In this document: piece by piece, positions 8,699-18,359 of the stretch
How the letters are laid out: every line of letters starts with the position of its first letter
Position numbering within the stretch: the first letter of the stretch is position 1
Assembly: GCA_017561935.1 (NCBI GenBank)
Contig: JAFZBE010000023.1
Location: forward strand, 1-37,975
Source: Bacteroidales bacterium
GTDB lineage: Bacteria > Bacteroidota > Bacteroidia > Bacteroidales > UBA3663
Direction: 5' to 3'
DNA length: 37,975 nt
The notes under the pieces: generated by a model
Seen by the model: only the letters and a program-made list of their open reading frames with translations
What the model was told of the DNA's origin: nothing
Databases searched by the model: none
Made by a program: the position numbers and the translations under genes

Positions 8699-9439
8699 TT
8701 AACCCAGGAATCGCCACTTGAAGTATTCTTTCACCCATCGCCAGGAGATATGCTGTGACTGTACGCCAAGATACTCGCCTTTGACGATCCGTTGGCTCAA
8801 AAGGCGTGCATCCCGTTCCTCCTCCTGCGTGACAATCACCGGCACATCGACAACGGCTATGCAATCTGGACCCGACTTAAAATAGAGCTGGTACTGCAAT
8901 GCATAATCCGCAGCCAAAGGATAGTCGAGGTCGAACCGGCAAATGTCAGCGCGAATGAAACTCGATGCCACCCCAAAAGCCGGCTCCTTCGGGATTACCG
9001 AAACCGATTTGGCAGATTCCAAGCTGGTATCTCCACCCATCGGCTTCTCCTTCAACACACCGCCACCGATCATCTTAAGGTTACGAAAATCCAATCCTTC
9101 CATCGAAAAAATCTTGGCAAGGGCCCTATCGTTAGCGAACCTGTCGCCAGCATAAAGAAAAAAGAGCCACTGGTCGTCGGTGCCCGCCAGCTCGATGGAC
9201 TTCCTTGCCGCGTTGTTCATGGCATCGTAGGTGCCATTGTTCGACTCGCTGGCCCAATAGGAGATACGTTCCTCGTACTTCTTGACAATATCCAATGTCG
9301 CATCTGCCGAACAGCCGTCCCAGATGACGTAGTTCATCCTGGGATACTGCTGGTTCAGAACGGAGCATATCGTCCGCTCGATAACATCTGCATTATTGTG
9401 GCAAACCGTGATAACGGTGATAAGCGGGAGTTCTGTCAT
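8699..9439 (-). CDS. Glycosyltransferase family 2
   Basis: The 246-residue protein begins LPLITVITVCHNNADVIERT and contains SVLNQQYPRMNYVIWDGCSADAT, the usual nucleotide-binding region. YWASESNNGTYDAMNNA and LFFLYAGDRF follow; here the DxD motif is replaced by AGD, as in several short GT2 enzymes acting on colanic-acid-like glycans. It begins 3 bp after the uvrA stop, so it is almost certainly cotranscribed and may be translationally coupled with uvrA. Donor and acceptor are unknown. Confidence 0.85.
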   Translation of the reverse strand: MTELPLITVITVCHNNADVIERTICSVLNQQYPRMNYVIWDGCSADATLDIVKKYEERISYWASESNNGTYDAMNNAARKSIELAGTDDQWLFFLYAGDRFANDRALAKIFSMEGLDFRNLKMIGGGVLKEKPMGGDTSLESAKSVSVIPKEPAFGVASSFIRADICRFDLDYPLAADYALQYQLYFKSGPDCIAVVDVPVIVTQEEERDARLLSQRIVKGEYLGVQSQHISWRWVKEYFKWRFLG

Positions 9440-9442
9440 TTG

Positions 9443-12400
9443 TCAATTGAATTTCGAACGAAGATATCGAGCGGTGTAGGAATTGTCGCAGGCACAAAGG
9501 TCTCGTGGCGTGCCTTGGAAGACGAGGTGGCCACCCTGTGCGCCTCCTTCTGGTCCTAAGTCAATGACATGGTCGGCACACTTGATGACATCCAGATTAT
9601 GCTCGATGATCACAAGGGTATGACCACGCTGCAGGAGGAAATCGAACGCTTCAAGAAGCACTCGCACATCATAAAGGTGCAAACCCGTGGTCGGCTCATC
9701 AAAGATGAAGAGTGTCTTGCCCTCGTTCGACGATGATACACTGATATTCGAAAGTGCATTGCGTGACCTGTCGTCGGTGGCATCGCCCAAATAAAAGGCG
9801 AGCTTCACACGCTGGTTCTCTCCACCCGATAAGGAGGAAGAGGACTGTCCAAGCTTAATATATCCCAAGCCCACCTTTTGAAGCGGACGTAATCGTCGCA
9901 CCACATTCTCAGCGTAACCTGCACCAGGCAGTTCCTTGGTATCACTATTTCCAAAGAACTCGATGGCCTCATCGACGCTCATGTCGAGCACGTCCGAGAT
10001 GTCCTTGTCCTTGTAACGTACCTCCAGGACATCGCTGTTGAAACGTTTTCCATGGCAGGCCTCGCATTCGATGACCAGATCGGCCATGAACTGCATCTCG
10101 ACAGTGATGGTACCCTCTCCCTTACATTCCTCGCATCGTCCACCTTCGACATTGAACGAGAAGGTAGCAGCAGTGAAGCCCATTTGCTTCGACAAGGGCT
10201 GCTCGGCAAAGAGTTTGCGAATCTCATCGTATGCCTTCAGATAGGTGGCAGCATTTGAGCGCGAAGATTTTCCGATGGGGTTCTGGTCGATGAATTCTAT
10301 GTGCTGTATGCGATGAATGTCCCCCTCGAATCCGGCAAATGCACCTGGTGCATCGCTGGCCTCGCCTATCCAACGCAACATGCCACGATAGAGAATGTCG
10401 CGTACTAAGGTCGATTTGCCCGAACCGGAAACACCCGTCACCACCGTCATCACACCCAGAGGGAACTTGACGTTGATGTTCTTGAGGTTGTTATGCACGG
10501 CTCCTCGCACTTCGATATAGGAGGACCATGGCCGCGTATGTTTCGGCACGGGTATCGTCTCACGTCCAGTAAGGTATCGGGCAGTATAACTGTCTCCCTT
10601 GGTCAAGTCGTATAACGGACCCTGATAAGTGATCTCACCGCCATAGCGTCCTGCACGAGGCCCCACATCAATAAGCCAATCGGCGGAACGGATAATCTCT
10701 TCGTCATGCTCCACCACGATGACCGTATTCCCCTGGTCTCGCAACTCTTTGAGCACTTGGATCAACTGGTCGGTGTCGCGACTATGCAGACCGATAGACG
10801 GTTCGTCGAGGATATACATCGACCCCACAAGTGCCGAACCCAACGACGTGGCCAGATTGATGCGCTGTGATTCGCCACCCGACAACGAATTCGAGAGGCG
10901 ATCCAGCGTCAGATACGAAAGGCCCACCTCCTGAAGGAAGTGCAGACGGTTCTTGATCTCGATTAGTAATCGCCGGGCAATCATTGCATCGTGCTCCTGC
11001 AAGGTCAGATGATCGAACCACTCGATGAGATCACTGACCGACATTCGCACCACTTCTGCAATCGATTTTCCGCCCACCTTCACATATTCGGCCTCCTTCT
11101 TAAGGCGTGAGCCGTGACAAACCGGGCAAATCGTTTTGCCGCGATAGCGAGCCTGCATGACACGGTACTGGATCTTGTAAAGATTCTCCGATACCATCTG
11201 GAAAAAGTCGTCGATGCCGTATAGCGTCTTGCTTTCCTCCCAGCCGGTAATCTCGTTTATCGCATTCTCGCGTGCCGCCTCTTCGCGTTCCTTACGCGAC
11301 ATCACACCCGCAGGATATCCTTGCCAAAGCAGGTCCTTCTGCTCCTGTGTCAGCTGATAATAGGGTCGGTGAACAGGAAACGACTGCCCGTCACTCAGAA
11401 TCACCTCCCCAGCTCTCGCAATGAAGTATTTCTTCCACTCCGACATCTTGTCGCCACGCCAAGGGACGACGCAATCCTCGTAGAGCGACAACGCCTTGTT
11501 CGGGATCACCAGGTCCTCGTCAATGCCCAATACCTTGCCGAAACCCTCACACTTTGGGCAGGCACCAGCTGGTGAGTTGAAATTGAACATCATGTCCGAT
11601 GGTTCCTCGAAAGTCATCCCATCGGCTTCGAAATGCTTGGAGAAAAGGATCTCCTCGAACGAGGCATCTTTGCTTCCCCACGACTTAAGGATAAACTCCC
11701 CATCGCCCTCATAGAATGCCGTCTCGACCGAATCGGCGAAACGCGACAGCGCAGCCTGATCGGAAAATGGCAACAACACTCGGTCGATGACGAGGTTGAA
11801 CGGATGCGACTCCACCTCCTCCAGTCGAATGAATCGACCATTGGACTCAGCGCGCGAAAAACCGCTCTTGATCAATACCTCGACATGCTCCTTCAATGTC
11901 CTGTCGTCGGGCACATCGACCCTCACCAGAATGGCCAATCGGGTACCATCAGGCATTTGCTTGGCACGCGCGATAACGTCTTCCACCGTATGTTTCTTCA
12001 CGAGTTGCCCACTCACGGGGCTGTAGGTTTTCCCCACGCGCGCAAAAAGAAGACGCAGATAGTCGTAGATCTCGGTCGATGTGCCCACGGTGCTTCGCGG
12101 ATTGCGCACGACGACCTTCTGCTGTATCGCTACAGCCGGTGGGATACCGAGGATATAATCACACTCAGGCTTGCCCATTCTGCCCAGAAACTGACGAGCG
12201 TACGACGAAAGCGACTCCACATAGCGTCGCTGTCCTTCGGCATAAAGGGTATCGAAAGCCAGCGACGACTTACCCGAGCCCGACAAGCCCGTCACAACTA
12301 CGAACTTGCCGCGTGGAATCTCAACATCGATGTTCTTGAGATTGTTCACGCGTGCACCCTTGACGATGATGTTCCCTTCGTCCGTCGGATCGTAGTCGGC

Positions 12401-12451
12401 CTGGCCGCTTTTCTTCCGCAGTGCCTCTATTTGTTCCTCTATTGTACTCAT
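9443..12451 (-). CDS. uvrA: Excinuclease ABC subunit A
   Basis: UvrA recognises bulky DNA damage with UvrB in nucleotide excision repair. Two ABC modules are present. The first has P loop GLSGSGKS (residues 55-62) and signature [12 protein letters not shown]; the second has GVSGSGKST and [12 protein letters not shown], with the Walker B DEPTTGLH. Zinc-finger cysteines are visible in [17 protein letters not shown] and CEECKGEG...CEACHGKRF. The frame extends 17 codons upstream, but that part lies over the promoter at 12472-12503, so I start at [13 protein letters not shown] (ATG 12449-12451). About 1000 residues is longer than the E. coli protein, partly from a short insert after the second signature. 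Confidence 0.97.
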   Translation of the reverse strand: MSTIEEQIEALRKKSGQADYDPTDEGNIIVKGARVNNLKNIDVEIPRGKFVVVTGLSGSGKSSLAFDTLYAEGQRRYVESLSSYARQFLGRMGKPECDYILGIPPAVAIQQKVVVRNPRSTVGTSTEIYDYLRLLFARVGKTYSPVSGQLVKKHTVEDVIARAKQMPDGTRLAILVRVDVPDDRTLKEHVEVLIKSGFSRAESNGRFIRLEEVESHPFNLVIDRVLLPFSDQAALSRFADSVETAFYEGDGEFILKSWGSKDASFEEILFSKHFEADGMTFEEPSDMMFNFNSPAGACPKCEGFGKVLGIDEDLVIPNKALSLYEDCVVPWRGDKMSEWKKYFIARAGEVILSDGQSFPVHRPYYQLTQEQKDLLWQGYPAGVMSRKEREEAARENAINEITGWEESKTLYGIDDFFQMVSENLYKIQYRVMQARYRGKTICPVCHGSRLKKEAEYVKVGGKSIAEVVRMSVSDLIEWFDHLTLQEHDAMIARRLLIEIKNRLHFLQEVGLSYLTLDRLSNSLSGGESQRINLATSLGSALVGSMYILDEPSIGLHSRDTDQLIQVLKELRDQGNTVIVVEHDEEIIRSADWLIDVGPRAGRYGGEITYQGPLYDLTKGDSYTARYLTGRETIPVPKHTRPWSSYIEVRGAVHNNLKNINVKFPLGVMTVVTGVSGSGKSTLVRDILYRGMLRWIGEASDAPGAFAGFEGDIHRIQHIEFIDQNPIGKSSRSNAATYLKAYDEIRKLFAEQPLSKQMGFTAATFSFNVEGGRCEECKGEGTITVEMQFMADLVIECEACHGKRFNSDVLEVRYKDKDISDVLDMSVDEAIEFFGNSDTKELPGAGYAENVVRRLRPLQKVGLGYIKLGQSSSSLSGGENQRVKLAFYLGDATDDRSRNALSNISVSSSNEGKTLFIFDEPTTGLHLYDVRVLLEAFDFLLQRGHTLVIIEHNLDVIKCADHVIDLGPEGGAQGGHLVFQGTPRDLCACDNSYTARYLRSKFN

Positions 12452-12471
12452 CCAAGTGAAAAAACGCGATG

Positions 12472-12503
12472 CAAAGATAGGACTTTTGCATCGCATTTCC
12501 AAA
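12472..12503 (-). promoter_or_regulatory. Promoter of uvrA and the glycan cluster
   Basis: On the minus strand TTTG (12500-12503) and TATCTTTG (12472-12479) are 20 nt apart, an exact consensus. It predicts transcription from about 12467, which rules out the longer open frame and fixes the uvrA start at 12451. Confidence 0.9.
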
Positions 12504-12580
12504 TTTTCGGGGATAAAAAATGATAATTCATCATTTTCTGCCCCTTGATAATTGACAAACCCTCCAAAAAGGCAAAGCGA

Positions 12581-14062
12581 TTAGTTCTTCAGTTCCAATC
12601 GCACGACATTCTCCACATGCTGCGTATGCGGGAACATATCGACAGGCTGAATATCGGTGACGCGATACTTCGCGTCGAGCAATTGCAAATCACGGGCCTG
12701 GGTGGCTGGATTGCAGCTCACATAGACAATCACCTTTGGCTCAGTCATCAGGATTACATTGATCACATCCTCGTGCATACCTGCTCGTGGAGGGTCGGTG
12801 ATGATGATGTCGGGGCGTCCATGCTCTTGAACGAAGTCCTCGGTGAGGATGTCTTTCATGTCGCCAGCAAAGAACAGAGTGTTGTCAATACCATTGAAGG
12901 CTGAATTGATTTTGGCATCCTCGATGGCTTCGGCCACATACTCTATGCCCACCACCTTGCGGGCATTGCGTGCCACGAAGTTGGCAATGGTACCCGTACC
13001 CGTATAGAGGTCATAGACCAGCGCATCCTGTTTCTCGTCGAGACCCGCGAAATGGCGAGCATGCTTGTAGAGTTCATAAGCCTGATGCGAATTGGTTTGA
13101 TAGAACGACTTGGGTCCTACCTTGAACCGCAGCCCCTCCATCTCTTCAACGATGTGGTCCTTGCCCCAATAACTTACAACAGGTTGGTCACTCCACGCAT
13201 CATTGAGTTTTCGGTTGATTACATACATCAGCGAAGTGAATTGCGGGAAACGTTCGTGCAAGGCATCCATCAACTGTCGGATTTGCTCGGGTTCATCTTC
13301 ACCAAACACGACGATAAGCATCTTCTCACCTGTCGAAGCAGTGCGCACCACCATATTGCGAAGCAGGCCATGACGCTGACGGAGGTCATAGAACGTCATA
13401 CCGTTTTCGATGGCATAATTTTTGACCCAAAGGCGCACTTCATCCGAAATCTCCTCCTGCAAATAACAATGATCAATATCCAGCACCTTGTCGAAACTCT
13501 CGGGGATGTGGAAACCTACACCTGGATCCATTGGAATTTCCTTGCCCTGGGCACGCAGTTCATCCATCTCCTCAAACGAGATCCATTTCTTATTCGAGAA
13601 GGTAAACTCAAGCTTGTTGCGGTAGCGCAACGTATCACGTGAGCCGTCAATCGGATGACACGGCGGCAATTCCACCTTGCCAATGCGCTGCAAGGCATCC
13701 ATCACCTGCTGCTGCTTAAAGCGCAATTGTTCGGCATAGGGGATATGCTGCCATTTGCAGCCGCCGCAAACGCCAAACAAGTTGCACACCGGTTGCACAC
13801 GCACAGGCGACGGCTCCACGAGGCGAACAATCTTACCTTCGGCATACGAACTGCGCGATTTCAAAATCTGCACATCGCAGACGTCTCCCTCAGCGGCAAA
13901 AGGCACAAACAGCACCTTGCGAATCTGATTACCATCCTTGTCGCGGCTTATCCCACCGTTGCTTCCCACACTATCAAAGTGGGCTACGCACTTACCTTCA
14001 GCAGCGTATCTTTCGATTGTTATACTCTCAAGAATAGGCAAATTCTTCTTCTTTCGTTCCAT
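12581..14062 (-). CDS. rlmD: 23S rRNA (uracil-C5)-methyltransferase, RlmD/RumA family
   Basis: Enzymes of this family methylate a uracil in 23S rRNA (U1939 for E. coli RlmD) using SAM. The protein has an N-terminal TRAM-like domain (ILESITIERYAAEGKCVAHF), iron-sulfur cluster cysteines in CNLFGVCGGCKWQH, a SAM-binding motif VYDLYTGTGTIANFVA, the DPPRAG motif and the nucleophile Cys in VYVSCNPATQARDL. I start at MERKKKNLP (ATG 14060-14062). The open frame continues 23 codons upstream, but that stretch is AT-rich, unlike the family, and reaches a divergent promoter. Which uracil is modified is not readable from sequence. Confidence 0.92.
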   Translation of the reverse strand: MERKKKNLPILESITIERYAAEGKCVAHFDSVGSNGGISRDKDGNQIRKVLFVPFAAEGDVCDVQILKSRSSYAEGKIVRLVEPSPVRVQPVCNLFGVCGGCKWQHIPYAEQLRFKQQQVMDALQRIGKVELPPCHPIDGSRDTLRYRNKLEFTFSNKKWISFEEMDELRAQGKEIPMDPGVGFHIPESFDKVLDIDHCYLQEEISDEVRLWVKNYAIENGMTFYDLRQRHGLLRNMVVRTASTGEKMLIVVFGEDEPEQIRQLMDALHERFPQFTSLMYVINRKLNDAWSDQPVVSYWGKDHIVEEMEGLRFKVGPKSFYQTNSHQAYELYKHARHFAGLDEKQDALVYDLYTGTGTIANFVARNARKVVGIEYVAEAIEDAKINSAFNGIDNTLFFAGDMKDILTEDFVQEHGRPDIIITDPPRAGMHEDVINVILMTEPKVIVYVSCNPATQARDLQLLDAKYRVTDIQPVDMFPHTQHVENVVRLELKN

Positions 14063-14117
14063 TTTTTGGTAATAAATGTTAAATATGTGCAATTTTGTGC
14101 AATTAAATGCGCAAAAA

Positions 14118-14149
14118 TTTGGCGCAATCAATAATTTGTCGTATCTTTG
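14118..14149 (+). promoter_or_regulatory. Promoter of a short transcript (14154-14310)
   Basis: TTTG (14118-14121), 20 nt, then TATCTTTG (14142-14149): an exact Bacteroidetes promoter on the plus strand. It points away from rlmD, and no plus-strand gene of normal size lies downstream. Confidence 0.85.
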
Positions 14150-14211
14150 CAGCGCATTAAGATAAAAGCTATTATACTTACAGAATGACAGACGTATCTC
14201 TACCTTAAAAC

Positions 14212-14265
14212 ATGAAAGACACGCGAAAAGAACCGAAACTCTATAGCTGGGAAGCCAAGAGCTAG
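14212..14265 (+). CDS. Candidate 17-residue small protein
   Basis: The ORF reads MKDTRKEPKLYSWEAKS and stops with TAG. It starts about 58 nt downstream of the predicted transcription start and ends 7 nt before a terminator stem. An A-rich stretch (CTTAAAAC) precedes the ATG, as is usual for Bacteroidetes genes lacking a Shine-Dalgarno. The peptide is basic at the front with Tyr and Trp near the end and has no hydrophobic segment. A seven-codon ORF (MTDVSLP, 14185-14208) precedes it. I do not recognise it. The transcript may equally be a small RNA. Confidence 0.4.
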   Translation: MKDTRKEPKLYSWEAKS

Positions 14266-14272
14266 AAGATAA

Positions 14273-14301
14273 GGGGCGTTAATCCGATGGGTTAGCGCCC
14301 C
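14273..14301. terminator. Bidirectional terminator between the short transcript and the C69 gene
   Basis: GGGGCGTTAA and TTAGCGCCCC pair over 10 bp (one T-G) around a 9-nt loop. A T-rich tail (TTCATCCTTTT) follows on the plus strand. It also lies 20 bp beyond the stop of the convergent minus-strand dipeptidase gene, whose tail on that side is TTATCTTCT. Confidence 0.75.
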
Positions 14302-14320
14302 TTCATCCTTTTCTCCGATA

Positions 14321-16138
14321 CTACTTCACCAGAAGCTCATCGCCGCGCTCCCTGACAATGGCGCGATAGAAGTCATCGCTGTAGCGAGGCTGCAAGGGAC
14401 TTACAGGCACACCCCATTGGGTGCGCTGGAACTCGCCGTTCTTCTCCTTCTTGATGTTGCCGTCGAGGTATTTCACGAGCAGATATACCGCCAGGTCCTT
14501 GTAACATGCTGTAGCCGCATTGGCCTCCGTTGCACAGTAACCCGTCAAGTACCTCGTAGCCTCGGCCTCGTCACCTGTCTCGATGAGCGCCTTCGCATGG
14601 GCATCTACCTCGGCCTCCTGCCTGTCCCAACGTGCAAAGAGCGAGTCGCGCACAGCCTCCACATCGATACTCATGTCCGACCAACGGGTATAGCGCTGCT
14701 GCGACACCCACGATGTCATCCAAAAGAGCGATGTCCACGAGAACGTCAGCAAATCGCCGTTGCCGGGGCGCAGACACTCGGGCACTGCCGACACATTATT
14801 ATATATAGGTACGTAAAGGGCCGTGGCAGCATCATCCACACCGAACCACGTCTTCGAACCCACCTCACGCGGCAGCCAGCCACGCATTTCAGCCACGAAA
14901 GTGAAGCCCGTCTGCTGGGTGCCAATGGCACGCTCGTGCAGGTAGGTGGGTGCATCCTTCGGCCCGTCGGCTTCGACCTTCCAATGCATCGGACGCCAAC
15001 GGTAAGGCACCTTGAACGGCCCAGCACCTATATCCTGCGTCATGTCCCACGGCGTGCCCTCGAAATGGTCGGCCATTGCCGCCTGAACGTCGAGATGCGA
15101 GATTTTCTTGTCGGGCTTGATGTAGAGAGGAAGCACTTCCACCTGTTCCCCCTTATCATTTACGTAGCCGTTGGCCGTGGGCTTGCCCTGCATATCCACA
15201 AAGGGGAAATAACGGTCCATTCCCTTCGCACAGCGGTTATACCAAGCCCATACGCGACCATCGCAGCCACGATAGGAGCTGTAGTCCTGTTCACCGAAGG
15301 CCATAGCGAAGTCGAAGTTCTTGTCGGTTCCATCGACAGCATACTTGCCACATTGACGCGCGAAGGTGATGAGATCGGCGCTGAAGTAACACGAATCGCC
15401 GACCTCGTAGCGCTGGTATTTCTTGGTCTTGATGCCAAAGCCGGGATAATTGATCACACTGGCCACCTTCTTGAGTTTGCGACCCTCCTGCGGGAAGGTA
15501 TGGATACGGGCCTGATTGGCATGTCCCGAGATACAGTCCTCGGGAATGAGCCGAGCTACCCACACGGCGCCCTTCTGTCCAATGGCCTTACCCTCGCAAA
15601 TCGGTGCACCGGGCACGCCCTTGCCGATGAGGTCCATCACCCAAATTTCGTTCGGATCGCCGATCGAGAAGGTTTCACCCTCCGAGGCGTAGCCGTATTC
15701 CTCGACGAGCTGCGTCATCACATCGATGGCCTCACGTGCCGTCTTCGAACGCTCCAGGGCAATATACATCAACGAACCGTAATCAACCACGGCGGTGGTG
15801 TCCATCAGGCTCAAGTCGCCGCCCCACGTCGATTCGCCGATGGTCACCTGCCACTCGTTCTGGTTACCCACCACGCGATAGGTATGCGTAGGCTGAGGAA
15901 TCTGTCCCAAGGGACGCTGTGAATCCCAGTCGATCACCTGTCGCATCTCGCCCGGCCGATGGTCGGCAGCCGGTGTATAATGCAGGTCTCCGTAGAGTTG
16001 ATGACTATCGGCATTGTAGCTGATCATGGTCGAACCATTGACCGACGCCTTCTTTCCCACCAGCAAATTGGTGCAAGCCATTGTTGTTGGCATGATGGCA
16101 GCACTAAGCAAGGCTGCCGCGATGATTCTCTTGTTCAT
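14321..16138 (-). CDS. Secreted C69-family dipeptidase
   Basis: C69 (PepD-like) peptidases are N-terminal-nucleophile hydrolases that cut dipeptides. The 605-residue protein has a signal-like N-terminus (IIAAALLSAAIMPTTMA) directly followed by Cys22 in ACTNLLVGKKAS, the position expected for the nucleophile after cleavage. The family blocks GSTMISYNADSH, TWGGDLSLMDTTAVVDYGSL and EGETFSIGDPNEIWVMDL follow. The N-terminal Cys also satisfies a loose lipobox, but C69 chemistry makes nucleophile use more likely. It is 57 bp downstream of the M23 gene, probably one operon; both would act on peptides or wall fragments in the periplasm. Confidence 0.88.
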   Translation of the reverse strand: MNKRIIAAALLSAAIMPTTMACTNLLVGKKASVNGSTMISYNADSHQLYGDLHYTPAADHRPGEMRQVIDWDSQRPLGQIPQPTHTYRVVGNQNEWQVTIGESTWGGDLSLMDTTAVVDYGSLMYIALERSKTAREAIDVMTQLVEEYGYASEGETFSIGDPNEIWVMDLIGKGVPGAPICEGKAIGQKGAVWVARLIPEDCISGHANQARIHTFPQEGRKLKKVASVINYPGFGIKTKKYQRYEVGDSCYFSADLITFARQCGKYAVDGTDKNFDFAMAFGEQDYSSYRGCDGRVWAWYNRCAKGMDRYFPFVDMQGKPTANGYVNDKGEQVEVLPLYIKPDKKISHLDVQAAMADHFEGTPWDMTQDIGAGPFKVPYRWRPMHWKVEADGPKDAPTYLHERAIGTQQTGFTFVAEMRGWLPREVGSKTWFGVDDAATALYVPIYNNVSAVPECLRPGNGDLLTFSWTSLFWMTSWVSQQRYTRWSDMSIDVEAVRDSLFARWDRQEAEVDAHAKALIETGDEAEATRYLTGYCATEANAATACYKDLAVYLLVKYLDGNIKKEKNGEFQRTQWGVPVSPLQPRYSDDFYRAIVRERGDELLVK

Positions 16139-16195
16139 TACTATATTTCTTTTTGTCTGTTTTTCTAGTGTTGCTGTGGCAGTGAATGGCTGCCC

Positions 16196-18136
16196 CTAAA
16201 AGCTCCGCTCCCACTGGACCCGCGTCTCGTTGCCCAGCAGATCCACGGCATAGACCACGATCTTATGATTGCTCCCCTGGGTTATCCCGTAGTTGCAAGG
16301 TTCACCGAAATAGTGACCCGTATTGTCCATGGCAAAGGGCACAAACTTGCCGTCGATGGTCACCTTGTGCTTCGCGACACCACAGCCCGCATCGACGATG
16401 TCGAGCTGTATCTTCTGATAACCGACCTTGCCGAGAGTGATCTCGGGACCTTTGCTGTCGCGGCGTACAGCATATCTTCCGCATTCGCGTATCTGTCCGC
16501 TGACGCGCGCCGGCTTTCCCTTCTTCTCCGCTGCCTCAAAGCGTGAACGCCTCACCGCGCCCTCTCCATCGACATTGGCCAAATAGAGCTGCTCGGGATG
16601 ACGCACTGAATCGGGCACCACTATACTTACGTCACACCATGTATGCATAGGTATATCGTTCTGCCCCAGGGTATAGACCTTCGAAACGCACGGCACGTCG
16701 TACTTCTCTTCAGCTTTGTAGGCGATGCGGCGCCCTTTCTTGTTCTTTCTATATTTGACCACAGTGCGCGTGGCCTGTGCCTTATCGGCAATGCGGAACC
16801 GGAAATCCACATCGGTGTAGAACACACCTGGCGCAGCACGGAAGTAACAACCTGCCGTGTCAATCTCGAGAGGCTGCATGGCCTGTGCCCAGAATGCTTC
16901 GTTGTGTTCCACTGCGGGAATGGGCTCGGTAGGCGGTACGCCACAAACAGTGAAGTCGAGCGACGTGAAGTTGCCATGTGCATCGGTAAGTTCATACACG
17001 AAGTGGTAGGCACGCCCCTCATTGATGTCCACGATGCCGTCGCCCACCGTCGGATCAACCTGCTGTAGGAAGTTACCCGGTTCGATGAACGATTTCATGA
17101 TCATCGACTTCTGCCCCACCCACGCAGCGTAGTCGGTCACCGTGTTGTTGAAGCGGTTCTCCGAATAGCGGAACGCATCCTGTCGGAAACTGAAGATCTC
17201 CTGGTAGAGCGGCTCGCCATTATCAGCAAACTGCCCCTCCAGCCGCATCAGCAAACGCAGCTGCTTCACACCGAAGCGGTTCGACTGCCCATCCATGTAG
17301 TCGTAAGCCTTCAAGGCCAATCCTACGCGTCCCCATGCAGTGAACGGTTTGGTCAAGGTTCCACCGATGCCGCCCGTTGTGGCACAAACACCCGTCACGG
17401 GACTCACCTGTCGCGTCGTCATACCGTTGGCCAATCCCTCGCCCGGCTGCGGATAAAGATAGACGTAACTGATGCGGGGCGCCTGAGTGTCCTTCAACTC
17501 ACGCAGGAAGAACATCATCGGGTCGTAGCAGATGTCGTTGTCGTCATCAGGAATGTTACGAAGCTCGAAGTGGACATGCGGGCCTCCCGAGCTGCCCGTG
17601 TTGCCGCTCATCGCGATCACTTCGCCATATTTCACAGGCAACTCCTCGGGACCGAAGGTAAGATCGCAGTTGTTAAGCTCTTCGTTCACCTGTCGTTCAC
17701 GTACCTTCTTCCAGATTTTCTTGCTGAACGTGTCGAGGTGACCATAGACCGATGTTAGTCCCAGTTCGGGATGCTCCACATAAAGTGCCAAACCATAACC
17801 ATACGGCTTGATGCCGACACGGCGTATGTAGCCGTCCGAGAAGGCATACACCGGATGTCCAATGGTCTGGTCGGTCTTGAAGTCTAGTCCTGCATGAAAA
17901 TGATCAGGACGTAATTCACCATAGTTGCCTGCCAAGGCGGGACGTGTATCGACAGGCAGATGGTAACGTCGTCCTGCCTCGACCACGGGAGGTGCATCAT
18001 GGAAACGCACCGATGCCTTGGCTATCTCTTCATTCACTCTTTGGGTCTTGCTTTGTGCACACCCAGGCAGTGCTAGCAGCGCAAAAACTGCTGCAACCGT
18101 ATATCGCGCGGCAATTCTATTCATTTTCTTCATCAT
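16196..18136 (-). CDS. M23 metallopeptidase lipoprotein
   Basis: LytM/M23 domains cleave peptidoglycan cross-bridges or act as scaffolds for amidases. A lipobox LPGC places the lipidated Cys at residue 26. The M23 domain lies at about 55-190, with zinc ligands His81 and Asp85 in HFHAGLDF and the HVHFEL motif at its end, so the site looks complete. The rest, about 450 residues, is beta-rich and unassigned. The promoter at 18144-18175 starts transcription only a few bases before the first ATG; the third in-frame ATG (18122-18124, MNRIAARYTVAAVF) may be the true start and would still give a normal lipoprotein signal. Confidence 0.85.
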   Translation of the reverse strand: MMKKMNRIAARYTVAAVFALLALPGCAQSKTQRVNEEIAKASVRFHDAPPVVEAGRRYHLPVDTRPALAGNYGELRPDHFHAGLDFKTDQTIGHPVYAFSDGYIRRVGIKPYGYGLALYVEHPELGLTSVYGHLDTFSKKIWKKVRERQVNEELNNCDLTFGPEELPVKYGEVIAMSGNTGSSGGPHVHFELRNIPDDDNDICYDPMMFFLRELKDTQAPRISYVYLYPQPGEGLANGMTTRQVSPVTGVCATTGGIGGTLTKPFTAWGRVGLALKAYDYMDGQSNRFGVKQLRLLMRLEGQFADNGEPLYQEIFSFRQDAFRYSENRFNNTVTDYAAWVGQKSMIMKSFIEPGNFLQQVDPTVGDGIVDINEGRAYHFVYELTDAHGNFTSLDFTVCGVPPTEPIPAVEHNEAFWAQAMQPLEIDTAGCYFRAAPGVFYTDVDFRFRIADKAQATRTVVKYRKNKKGRRIAYKAEEKYDVPCVSKVYTLGQNDIPMHTWCDVSIVVPDSVRHPEQLYLANVDGEGAVRRSRFEAAEKKGKPARVSGQIRECGRYAVRRDSKGPEITLGKVGYQKIQLDIVDAGCGVAKHKVTIDGKFVPFAMDNTGHYFGEPCNYGITQGSNHKIVVYAVDLLGNETRVQWERSF

Positions 18137-18143
18137 AAAGCGG

Positions 18144-18175
18144 CAAAGTTATACCTTTAGTTTAAAAATTCCAAA
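18144..18175 (-). promoter_or_regulatory. Promoter of the M23-C69 operon
   Basis: On the minus strand TTTG (18172-18175) and TAACTTTG (18144-18151) are 20 nt apart. The predicted start is within about 5 nt of the first ATG at 18136, implying a nearly leaderless mRNA or a start codon further in. Confidence 0.85.
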
Positions 18176-18221
18176 TTTTCCACCTCTTTTTTAACAAAAA
18201 GATGAAATATTTTCCGCAATT

Positions 18222-18253
18222 CTTGCATGATTTATGTTTTCTGCCTATCTTTG
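18222..18253 (+). promoter_or_regulatory. Promoter of the C10 protease gene
   Basis: CTTG (18222-18225), 20 nt, then TATCTTTG (18246-18253). Transcription would begin near 18258, just where the 9-nt repeat leader begins. It is divergent from the M23 promoter. Confidence 0.85.
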
Positions 18254-18260
18254 TCGCTCT

Positions 18261-18359
18261 AATCGAACCTTCCGAGTCCTCGGAATACTCAGATTATTCT
18301 GAGTCCTCCGATTACTCGGAATTATCCAATCACTCTGATTATTCCCACCCTTAGAAATT
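18261..18359 (+). repeat. 9-nt periodic leader repeat, core CTCNGATTA
   Basis: The 99 nt between the predicted transcription start and the ATG split into eleven 9-mers: aatcgaacc, ttccgagtc, ctcggaata, ctcagatta, ttctgagtc, ctccgatta, ctcggaatt, atccaatca, ctctgatta, ttcccaccc, ttagaaatt. Most share YTCNGANTN. Units also pair with each other, for example ACTCAGA with TCTGAGT and CCGAG with CTCGG. Confidence 0.85.

Noticed and set aside
12452..12502. Longer N-terminus of UvrA
   Set aside because: It lies over a consensus promoter for uvrA, so it would not be transcribed.
14417..15922. 501-codon open frame opposite the C69 dipeptidase
   Set aside because: The opposite strand encodes a clear C69 protein; the antisense translation has no domain signature and no promoter.
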